A DNA stretch of 16,172 nt from NCBI GenBank assembly GCA_003531115.1, contig DQHT01000012.1:2982-19153 (forward strand), written 5' to 3'. Shown in pieces: positions 1 to 6,868 of the stretch. Origin of the DNA: Bacteroidota bacterium. GTDB taxonomy: Bacteria > Bacteroidota > Bacteroidia > UBA8524. The position numbers were made by a program, and so were the translations under genes. Position 1 is the first letter of the stretch. Each line of letters starts with the position of its first letter. Under the pieces are notes generated by a model. The model was not told the DNA's origin. It worked only from the letters and a program-made list of their open reading frames with translations, and did no database searches.

Positions 1-2184
1 GCCATGACCATCTATTTGGCAAACGACCGCACGATCGATAGTTCCACATCGATCGCCACCTTTATTAGCGGAATTTGTTTTGTATGGATCAATTTTTACC
101 TCCTTTTCACCGATTACAAGGCGGATAAACTCAAACTGCAGTCGATGCAGGTGCAGTTTGAGCGCCTTCAGTCTATCGCTATAAACATGTCGGAAATACT
201 TAACCGGAAAGAGCAAATTGAAAAACTGCTCTGGCATGTCACACAATGTTGTATTCCCTTATTGGAACTGGATGATTTTGTTATTTACCTCTATGATAAA
301 AACAAAGACCGGCTGGTTCAGGTGGCGGCCTATGGGGATAAAACCTTTGATGGAAGAGAGATCATCAATCCCATTGACATTCTTCCCGGACAAGGAGTAG
401 TAGGGAAGTGTTTTGTTCAAAAAGCACCTGTTTTTGTTTCGGACACTTCGCTGGAGGAAAATTATATTGTAGACGACGCACAGCGGGCTTCGGAATTGGC
501 AGTTCCGATCTTTAGCGGAGATGAGGTGGTAGGTGTACTCGATTCAGAGAGTCCGCTTATAAACTATTATGGTCAACATCATCTACAGATATTTGAAGTT
601 ATCGCTGCTTTTTGCGGGATTAAAATTACCGATGAGCGGGCAAAAGACCAGATCAGAGAAGCAGAGGGGGCTAAACAGCTTGCCGAACAATTCAAAGAAC
701 TCGATGAATTGAAAAATCGTTTTATTTCCAATATATCCCACGACCTGAAAACACCTCTTTCCCTGATCAAGGGGCCGGTGCAACAGATCCTTCGTGGCAG
801 CACCAATGAGGAGACACTCAAAAATGCCGGATATATCCAGAAAAATACGGATCACCTGCTCCATATGGTCGAACAGCTGCTCCAGTTGCAGCGCCTTGAC
901 CACGGATTAAAACACCTCTATCCCGAACGTTTCCTCCTGCAGGACATTTTGAAGCCATTGGAAGAACAATTTGCCAGTATCGCAGAAGAAAAGGGAATCC
1001 GCTTAGACAGTGATTATCCGCATCTTTTCCTGTTTACAGATCGTTTCAAATTGCAGCAATGTGTTCATAACCTGCTCCAAAATGCATTCAGGTATGCGCC
1101 AAAAGGAGGAAAAGTGCGCATTCAGGCTTATGTAGACAAAGACGGCTTATTTATTCAGGTGCAGGACGATGGCCCGGGAGTGCAAACAGAGAGCAGAAAA
1201 AAGATTTTCGATCGTTTCTATAAAACAGATGTGAATAATCACGAAGGCACCGGCATTGGTTTGTCACTTGTGAAAGAATACATGCAAATGATCGGAGGGG
1301 AAGTTGATTACCGGCAGAGTGAGTGGGGTGGGGCAGCGTTTATCCTTCACCTGGGGATACAAAATTTAGAAGAGATCGATCAAGGAAGCCCGGCTGAAGG
1401 TCCGGCTCCTGATAGCGGGAAAGTTGTGGTTTTGGTTGTGGAAGATCATCCTGAACTGAACGAGTTTATTGCTTCAAGCCTTCGCGGGGAATACCAGGTT
1501 TTGCAAGCTTTTGATGGAGAGCAGGCCTGGAAAATATGCCAGGAAGAAATTCCCGATCTGGTATTGGCTGACCTGATGTTACCCGGTATGCAGGGCGAAG
1601 AGCTCCTGGCCAGGATAAAGGAAAAGGATGACCTGGCCCATATACCGGTTGTGATCTTAAGTTCCAAAAGTAAAGTGCCGGATAAAGTTGAACTGTACGC
1701 TTTAGGTGCCGAAAATTATCTTGTTAAACCTTTCGATGCCAATGAACTTGTTGCCGTAATCCGGAATTGTTTTGTCAGACGCAGGCAATTGCAGGAGCTG
1801 TTTTTTAAGGATAGGGAACTGACATCAGAACGGGAAGCGGACAGCCAACAAACGATTGAAGATAAATTCCTTGGCAATGCCCTGGCCATAATTCTGGAAA
1901 ATCTGGATGATCCCAAATTGAACGGACAATTATTATGCGACCAATTGGGCCTGGGACGGAATCGGCTGCAACGTGAAATCAAAACCGCCACAGGTTTATC
2001 GCCGGCCGAGTTTATTCGAAGTGTTCGCCTCAATGAAGCCCAAAAAATGCTCAAAAATCCCGGACTTAATGTTTCGGAAGTGGCTTATTCGGTTGGCTTT
2101 AATAATCTGTCTTATTTTACACGTGCTTTTAAAGCCCAATTTGATGTGCTGCCTTCTGAATTGAAACAATCCGAACGCGCATAA
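1..2184 (+). CDS. Hybrid two-component sensor/regulator (GAF-HisKA-HATPase-REC-AraC), 5' end probably outside the window
   Basis: A one-protein phosphorelay that senses a signal and regulates transcription. The frame is open to the left edge, so the ATG at position 4 may be internal. Counting from that ATG, residues about 17-36 form one membrane segment, followed by a charged linker. A GAF domain spans about 60-205. The dimerisation/phosphoacceptor region carries SHDLKTPL with the acceptor H246. The ATPase domain shows the N box (HNLLQNAFRYA, about 355-365), G1 box DDGPG (388-392), F box and G2 box GTGIGL (415-420). The receiver domain has acidic E480/D481, acceptor D523 in LADLMLPG, S553 and K575. 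A C-terminal AraC-type double helix-turn-helix lies at about 630-720. All catalytic residues appear present. Unlike classical Bacteroidota HTCS proteins, no periplasmic beta-propeller sensor is visible, although one could lie upstream. The likely target is nearby genes; the secreted-protein gene 149 bp downstream on the same strand is a candidate by position only. Confidence 0.93.
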   Translation, partial: AMTIYLANDRTIDSSTSIATFISGICFVWINFYLLFTDYKADKLKLQSMQVQFERLQSIAINMSEILNRKEQIEKLLWHVTQCCIPLLELDDFVIYLYDKNKDRLVQVAAYGDKTFDGREIINPIDILPGQGVVGKCFVQKAPVFVSDTSLEENYIVDDAQRASELAVPIFSGDEVVGVLDSESPLINYYGQHHLQIFEVIAAFCGIKITDERAKDQIREAEGAKQLAEQFKELDELKNRFISNISHDLKTPLSLIKGPVQQILRGSTNEETLKNAGYIQKNTDHLLHMVEQLLQLQRLDHGLKHLYPERFLLQDILKPLEEQFASIAEEKGIRLDSDYPHLFLFTDRFKLQQCVHNLLQNAFRYAPKGGKVRIQAYVDKDGLFIQVQDDGPGVQTESRKKIFDRFYKTDVNNHEGTGIGLSLVKEYMQMIGGEVDYRQSEWGGAAFILHLGIQNLEEIDQGSPAEGPAPDSGKVVVLVVEDHPELNEFIASSLRGEYQVLQAFDGEQAWKICQEEIPDLVLADLMLPGMQGEELLARIKEKDDLAHIPVVILSSKSKVPDKVELYALGAENYLVKPFDANELVAVIRNCFVRRRQLQELFFKDRELTSEREADSQQTIEDKFLGNALAIILENLDDPKLNGQLLCDQLGLGRNRLQREIKTATGLSPAEFIRSVRLNEAQKMLKNPGLNVSEVAYSVGFNNLSYFTRAFKAQFDVLPSELKQSERA

Positions 2185-2303
2185 GCCCCTCCGATCAACC
2201 TTCATTAACACGATCCTTTCCTTGTTTTAACACAGACTGCACCCCCGTTTAATCCGTGTCAGGAAATGTGCAGGCGGTGTTATTCACGGGTGTAAATACC
2301 TTT

Positions 2304-2311
2304 CATTTTTG
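2304..2311 (+). promoter_or_regulatory. Possible -7 box for the delta-60 repeat protein gene
   Basis: CATTTTTG differs by one base from the Bacteroidota -7 consensus TAnnTTTG. It lies 22 bp before the ATG at 2334, which would give a short AT-rich leader. An overlapping alternative is TACCTTTC at 2297-2304. I do not see a convincing TTTG -33 element about 20 bp upstream, so the call is weak. The rest of the 149-bp gap (2185-2333) shows no terminator and no clear regulatory repeat. Confidence 0.25.
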
Positions 2312-2333
2312 TGGAATCAATTAAAAACACAAA

Positions 2334-3869
2334 ATGAAAAAATTAATCCTTTTTACACTAAGCGTAGGATGCGCTTATTTCAGTCAGGCCCAGAAGCTGG
2401 GAACAGCTGACTCTTCGTATGGCAATGCAGGTTCACTCATCTTAGACCAGGGCAATGCCGCTTATCAGGAAATTATCACCGGTAGCACAAAAGGTTCGCA
2501 AGGCGATATGTACCTCTGTGGGTATTATGCTGCCTTGTCATTTGACGCGTTGATTACCCATGTAAACGCTGATGGATCCCCGGACGCTAATTTTGGAAAT
2601 CAGGGAACGGTCATTTCAGACCTGACTCTGGGCGGAAATGAATTGCCAATGGACATCATCCGGAGCAATGACGGGAAACTCTTTGTAACCGGGTACTACG
2701 CCGGTGCAAACGATTATGATGTTTTTGTCATGAAAATGAACGCCGATGGAAGTTTCGATGAATCATTCGGAATAGGCGGAGTTGCACTCTTTGATTTCGG
2801 AGCTGACGACGAGGCAAGAAAGGTAGCCGTTCGCCCCGATGGGAAAATTGTTATCGCCGGACATACCGATGCTGGCGGTGATCAGGATTTTTTCCTCCTA
2901 CTTCTAAATGCTGATGCCAGCAAAGTGCTCAGCTTTGGCGACCAGGGACTGCTAAAGATCGGCTTTTCAACAAATACTGACCATCTTACCGATCTCGTTG
3001 TGGATGCTACGAATGCCATGTATGTGGGCGGACGAACCGTTGGCGCAAACACATCGCTGGCAATTGCCAAGGTAAAAGCGCTGGGTATTCTTGATCAGGT
3101 GTTCGGACAATCGGGCAGATTTACCTTTATAGATGGCACGAACAATACCTACCTGAACGACCTGAAACTTGACGCAGCCGGAAAACTGGTCGGAGTGGGG
3201 TATGTTAGCGGGGGTATCAATAACGATATTTTCATATTTCGTTTAAATACGAATGGAACTTTCGACAATACTTTTGACACAGACGGCCGACGCATATTTG
3301 GTTTAAAGATCGGAAACCCGGGTGCGGAACGTTTGTATGGATTGGATCTGCAGTCGGACGGTAAAATTATCGCCTGTGGAACCTACTTGGAAAACGGAAT
3401 CAATTCGGTGATGTATATCCGCTTTCAGGATAATGGAAAGTCCGATCCGGGTTTTGGGGGACAATACGGGTTTGTATTAATCCCGGATGCTACCTTTAAA
3501 ACAGCCTTGTTCTCTCATATTCATGTGATCAGCAACGAACGGGCAGTGATCGTTGGAAGAACACAAAAAGCTTCCTTCGATGCGTTGCTCTATGCTGTCC
3601 ATACTACTGAACCTTTTCCTGCAGGATTGGGAACGATAGAAGTTTCAACGCTCAGGGTGTTTCCAAACCCTGCAAGGGAATCGATCCATGTGGCTGATCT
3701 GGCTGAGCCGATCAGTTTAACGCTTTATTCTATGGATGGACAGGTTGTATATACCTGGACGAAAGGTGAAACGCAACTCGGGTTGCCTGCTACGCTTAGT
3801 CCTGGAATGTACCTGCTGCGCGGAAATGGGGCTGAAACCGTATACCAGACCCGTGTAATGATCCATTAG
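2334..3869 (+). CDS. Secreted delta-60 repeat (seven-unit beta-propeller) protein with T9SS sorting domain
   Basis: An exported protein of 511 residues. Residues 1-20 form a signal peptide (KK start, hydrophobic core, cleavage near SQAQ), so it crosses the inner membrane by Sec. The body consists of delta-60 repeats, each ending in a motif like NADGSFDESFGIGG. Copies are visible near residues 25, 82, 139, 193, 249, 307 and 368. The spacing is about 54-61 residues, and the third and fifth copies are more degenerate. Seven units of this size fit a seven-bladed propeller. The C-terminal 70 residues or so (from VFPNPARESI, about 442) form a type A T9SS sorting domain, including LSPGMYLLR. The protein is therefore expected to cross the outer membrane by T9SS and be released or surface-attached. 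No catalytic residues are recognisable, and the family function is unknown. The gene stands alone, 149 bp after the hybrid regulator, and ends 18 bp before a strong terminator. Confidence 0.93.
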   Translation: MKKLILFTLSVGCAYFSQAQKLGTADSSYGNAGSLILDQGNAAYQEIITGSTKGSQGDMYLCGYYAALSFDALITHVNADGSPDANFGNQGTVISDLTLGGNELPMDIIRSNDGKLFVTGYYAGANDYDVFVMKMNADGSFDESFGIGGVALFDFGADDEARKVAVRPDGKIVIAGHTDAGGDQDFFLLLLNADASKVLSFGDQGLLKIGFSTNTDHLTDLVVDATNAMYVGGRTVGANTSLAIAKVKALGILDQVFGQSGRFTFIDGTNNTYLNDLKLDAAGKLVGVGYVSGGINNDIFIFRLNTNGTFDNTFDTDGRRIFGLKIGNPGAERLYGLDLQSDGKIIACGTYLENGINSVMYIRFQDNGKSDPGFGGQYGFVLIPDATFKTALFSHIHVISNERAVIVGRTQKASFDALLYAVHTTEPFPAGLGTIEVSTLRVFPNPARESIHVADLAEPISLTLYSMDGQVVYTWTKGETQLGLPATLSPGMYLLRGNGAETVYQTRVMIH

Positions 3870-3886
3870 AAAAGAAGACTTAAATT

Positions 3887-3929
3887 AAAATTGCCTGGTC
3901 ATAAAATGTGTGGCCAGGCAATTTTTTTT
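3887..3929. terminator. Bidirectional intrinsic terminator
   Basis: The arms are 3887-3900 and 3912-3925. They form a 14-bp stem with one G-U pair around an 11-nt loop; the core is TTGCCTGG/CCAGGCAA. The plus strand ends in eight T residues (3922-3929). On the minus strand the hairpin is followed by TTTTAATTTA. It can therefore end both the delta-60 gene and the converging ATPase gene, whose stop codon (3928-3930) overlaps the T tract. Confidence 0.88.
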
Positions 3930-5055
3930 AACTTTCTAAAACAAAATCCTCGATACAACCCGGATGTATAATTTTGTAGGTGCTTTGAGGATAGGCTTCC
4001 ATAAACTGTTTTGGATATTTGGTTTTGGCCTTTTCATTCCACTTAAATTCATAGGCAGAAAGCTGACCGTCTGCCTCTTCGATAAAGTCGATCTCCTTTT
4101 GGGTTTTTGTTCGCCAATACCAATAATTGCTCCATCGACGGGAGTTATGGAGGAATTTGATCCGTTCGGAGACGATATAATTTTCCCATAGAGCACCCAC
4201 GTCGTTTCTGTTTTCAACCTGTTTGAAGTCAGCGATGATCGCGTTCCGGATTCCATTGTCGTAGAAATAGATCTTTCTGCTCTGTTTGAGTTCTTCCCTG
4301 AGATTTCTTCGGAAAGAACCTAGCCGGAAGATGACAAAAGCCTGTTCCAGCAGCGTGAGGTATTTTTCGATCGTTTTTGAATCAAGCCCGCAAATCTGGG
4401 CCAATTCATTATTTGAAGACTGGTTGCCAACCTGATAGGCTAATGCCTGAAGCAGGGTAACGAGTTTGTCGGGCTTCTGAATGTTTTCCCACATCAATAC
4501 GTCTTTGTACAGATAACTATCGGAAAGCTGCTTGAGAATTTCCTTTTCGTTACCCGGGTTCATCACCACATCAGGATAGGAACCAAAAACCATCCGATGT
4601 GGAATCAGCCGTTTTTCTTCTAATAAACCATGGTGACCAACCAATTCCGAAAAACTGAGGGGAAACATGGTGTATTCCCATTTTCTTCCGGTAAGCGGTT
4701 CATTCACTTTATTGGTCAGGTCAAAAGAAGAACTTCCGGTAGCAATAAGTTGGATATCCGGGATCTCATCCGTGATCAGTTTCAGACGCAGACCGATATC
4801 TGCTATCCTTTGTGCTTCATCGATCACCAGGATTTTTTTCTCACCGATCAGTTGTTTGAGTCGCGTGGAAGAAATGGAGGCAAAGAGTTGTTGAACATCT
4901 GGTTCATCTCCGTTTAACCATAAAAGTTCATCCTTATTCTTGAAGAGAGAACGCAGCAAGGTTGTTTTCCCTGTTTGCCTTGCCCCCATAAGAAGGATGG
5001 CCTTTTTTTGATTAAGCCTGCCTGTAATATGTTTTTCAAGCGCCCGGGTGATCAT
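3928..5055 (-). CDS. ATP-binding protein, AAA_14 / DUF4143 family
   Basis: A predicted P-loop ATPase of 375 residues, the usual length for this family. The AAA_14 domain has Walker A GARQTGKTT (24-32), Walker B ILVIDEAQR (75-83) and a sensor-1-like IATGSSSF (104-111). A winged-helix-like middle section follows at about 195-245. The C-terminal DUF4143 part carries PD-(D/E)XK nuclease-fold residues: E291 in ALWENYIVSE, D323 in EIDFI, and E336-x-K338 in AYEFKW. The triad looks complete. The protein is cytoplasmic, with no signal or membrane segment. The family is widespread and often present in many copies in Bacteroidota, but its biological role is not established; nuclease activity here is inference from the motif. 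The gene has its own promoter set in a 32-bp repeat array (5078-5186), which suggests tight, possibly self-directed control. It is separated from cysS by 197 bp and is probably not in an operon with it. Confidence 0.92.
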   Translation of the reverse strand: MITRALEKHITGRLNQKKAILLMGARQTGKTTLLRSLFKNKDELLWLNGDEPDVQQLFASISSTRLKQLIGEKKILVIDEAQRIADIGLRLKLITDEIPDIQLIATGSSSFDLTNKVNEPLTGRKWEYTMFPLSFSELVGHHGLLEEKRLIPHRMVFGSYPDVVMNPGNEKEILKQLSDSYLYKDVLMWENIQKPDKLVTLLQALAYQVGNQSSNNELAQICGLDSKTIEKYLTLLEQAFVIFRLGSFRRNLREELKQSRKIYFYDNGIRNAIIADFKQVENRNDVGALWENYIVSERIKFLHNSRRWSNYWYWRTKTQKEIDFIEEADGQLSAYEFKWNEKAKTKYPKQFMEAYPQSTYKIIHPGCIEDFVLES

Positions 5056-5077
5056 GTTCCGTCTTTTTATTTCCTCT

Positions 5078-5109
5078 CAAAATTAAACTTATTCGGAATG
5101 AATTCCAAA
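5078..5109 (-). promoter_or_regulatory. Bacteroidota-type promoter of the ATPase gene, with an operator-like palindrome in its spacer
   Basis: Read on the minus strand, TTTG (5109-5106) is followed by a 20-bp spacer and then TAATTTTG (5085-5078). This is an exact match to TAnnTTTG at a spacing typical of the Bacteroidota primary sigma factor. Transcription should start near 5070, leaving a leader of about 15 nt before the ATG at 5055. The spacer contains most of an imperfect inverted repeat at 5092-5109, read on plus as TTCGGAAT-GA-ATTCCAAA with one arm mismatch. A protein bound there would block RNA polymerase. Confidence 0.65.
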
Positions 5110-5186
5110 AAAGTCATGAAATATTCGGAATGAAATCCAAAAAAGTTATGAAATATTCGGAATGAAATCCAAAAAAGTTAAGAAAA
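5091..5186. repeat. Three tandem 32-bp direct repeats upstream of the ATPase gene
   Basis: The copies are 5091-5122, 5123-5154 and 5155-5186, with no spacers between them. Each begins ATTCGGAATGAA and continues TCCAAAAAAGT. Copies 2 and 3 match for all but the last few bases. Copy 1 differs at two internal positions (AATTCC instead of AAATCC, and GTCATG instead of GTTATG). Every copy contains an inverted-repeat core, GGAAT-GA-(A/T)TCC-like, best formed in copy 1, which overlaps the promoter. This arrangement fits a row of binding sites for a repressor or activator, with one binding surface per three helical turns. The rest of the 5056-5252 gap is AT-rich and holds nothing else I can identify. 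Confidence 0.9.
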
Positions 5187-5252
5187 GTGCATAAAGTGTT
5201 GAAAATGAGAATTAAAGATTGAATCTCGTTTTGGAAGAAGAAAAAAGCCTGT

Positions 5253-6755
5253 TTAGTTCAATGAGTAGCTCGTGCCATCCGCTCCGTCTTTGATCTGAAT
5301 TCCGAGCTCATTGAGGGTATTGCGGATCTGGTCGGAGGTGGCGAAGTCCTTGTTGGCCCTTGCATTTTGACGAATGTTGATCAATAACTTCATCAATCCA
5401 TCCACAACGCCCGAATCACCACCGTCTTCAGGGAGTATGCCCAGAATATCCCTGAGAATTTCAGGAAACTCCTTTTGCAAACGGTCGAAGGTTCCTTTGC
5501 TCAGCATACCGGAATCCAATTGTCCGTTTGCCATACTATTTATTCGGGTGGCCAGGTCAAACAAATTCGCAATACATTTCGCAGTATTCAGGTCGTCGCT
5601 TAGGTTGGTGTAGGCTTCGTCCAATGCTTCAGTGATCTCTTTGTCGAGTTGGAGGTCAACATTTCCCGACTTCCATACTAAAGAATCCAGGGTAGCCCAG
5701 GCTTTCATCAAACGTTTGTACCCTTTTTCGGAAGCCTCCAATGCGTCATTACTAAAATCGAGGGTGCTGCTGTAATGCGACTGCAACATGAAAAAGCGCA
5801 CCGTCATTGGAGTATATCCCTTTTTTAACAGCGGGTGATCCCCGGTTAGTAGCTCGGCCGGGGTGAAGGAATTTCCAAGCGACTTGCTCATCTTTTGTCC
5901 GTTAACGGTAAGCATATTGCTGTGCATCCAATACTTAACCGGGGCAATTCCATCAGAAGCGACCGATTGAGCAATTTCACATTCGTGGTGGGGAAATTTC
6001 AGGTCCATACCCCCGCCATGGATATCAAATTCTTTACCCAGGTATTTGGTGCTCATGGCCGAACATTCGAGGTGCCAGCCTGGAAATCCCATTCCCCAGG
6101 GTGAAGGCCATTTCATGATATGCATGGCCTCTGCTTTTTTCCAGATCGCAAAATCAAGCGGGCTCTTTTTTTCTTCTTGTCCGTCGAGTTCCCGGGTATT
6201 GCTCATCAGGTCTTCCAAAACACGCCCTGACAACCGGCCATAGTTTCCTTTGGCTTCCTGGTATTTGGGTACGTCGAAGTATACGGAACCATTGACAATA
6301 TAGGCAAAACCATTATCCAGTATCTGTTGAACCATCTGGATCTGTTCGATGATATGTCCGGTTGCAGTGGGTTCTATGCTCGGATTTAAAAAGTTAAAAA
6401 GTTTCAGGGTATCATGGAAATCATTGGTGTATTTCTGCACCACTTCCATAGGTTCAATATTGTCGATACGTGCTTTTTTGGCAATTTTATCTTCACCTTC
6501 ATCGATATCATCCACCAAATGGCCCACATCGGTGATGTTCCGTACATAACGAACCTGATATCCCAGATGGATCAGGTAGCGGTACAGTACATCGAAGGTG
6601 AGAAAAGTACGTACATTCCCCAAATGAACGTAGCTGTACACCGTTGGTCCGCATACATACATACCAACTTTGCCTGGGTGCAGGGTTTTAAATACTTCCT
6701 TCTCGCGGGTATACGAGTTATAGAGGCTAAGTGGGAATTCGCTGTATCGTGCCAT
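5253..6755 (-). CDS. cysS: Cysteinyl-tRNA synthetase
   Basis: Attaches cysteine to tRNA-Cys in the cytoplasm using ATP; a class I aminoacyl-tRNA synthetase. The HIGH-type motif is HLGN (44-47) and the KMSKS motif is at 288-292. Zinc ligands C35, C231, H256 and E260 are in the spacing expected from the E. coli enzyme. Other family signatures include YVCGPTVY, GWHLECSAM and DIHGGGMDL. The C-terminal helical and anticodon-binding part runs to residue 500. I chose the ATG at 6755 (MARYSEFPLSLYN) because the frame can extend 20 codons further, to 6815, but that extra basic stretch has no counterpart in typical family members. The length of 500 residues fits Bacteroidota homologues. The gene diverges from the large exported-protein gene across a 113-bp gap (6756-6868) in which I see no clear promoter boxes. 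A T-rich stretch follows the stop, but I see no hairpin. Confidence 0.97.
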   Translation of the reverse strand: MARYSEFPLSLYNSYTREKEVFKTLHPGKVGMYVCGPTVYSYVHLGNVRTFLTFDVLYRYLIHLGYQVRYVRNITDVGHLVDDIDEGEDKIAKKARIDNIEPMEVVQKYTNDFHDTLKLFNFLNPSIEPTATGHIIEQIQMVQQILDNGFAYIVNGSVYFDVPKYQEAKGNYGRLSGRVLEDLMSNTRELDGQEEKKSPLDFAIWKKAEAMHIMKWPSPWGMGFPGWHLECSAMSTKYLGKEFDIHGGGMDLKFPHHECEIAQSVASDGIAPVKYWMHSNMLTVNGQKMSKSLGNSFTPAELLTGDHPLLKKGYTPMTVRFFMLQSHYSSTLDFSNDALEASEKGYKRLMKAWATLDSLVWKSGNVDLQLDKEITEALDEAYTNLSDDLNTAKCIANLFDLATRINSMANGQLDSGMLSKGTFDRLQKEFPEILRDILGILPEDGGDSGVVDGLMKLLINIRQNARANKDFATSDQIRNTLNELGIQIKDGADGTSYSLN

Positions 6756-6868
6756 AAAGAGCGGCAATTTAAGGATTTTTCGTTTGGCCGTGATGCGTTT
6801 TAAAGAAGCAAGCAACGTTAAGGTGGCCTTTTGGTACTAGTTAGTAGGAGAAATTGACCAAACCATCG

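Noticed and set aside
583..903. Antisense open frame within the hybrid regulator (and similar antisense frames in the large exported genes)
   Set aside because: They lie opposite strongly supported domains, show no recognisable protein features and look like by-products of the coding strand.
5091..5186. Possible CRISPR array or plasmid-type iterons
   Set aside because: The 32-bp units are directly contiguous with no spacers and there are no cas or replication-initiator genes nearby; the promoter overlap fits an operator array better.
6756..6815. N-terminal extension of cysS to the ATG at 6815
   Set aside because: The 20 extra residues are basic and unlike any known start of the enzyme; MARYSEFPLSLYN at 6755 aligns with typical family starts.
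6854..6868. TTG start for exported protein A
   Set aside because: An ATG five codons later gives a normal signal peptide; the TTG adds only TKPS and is not needed.
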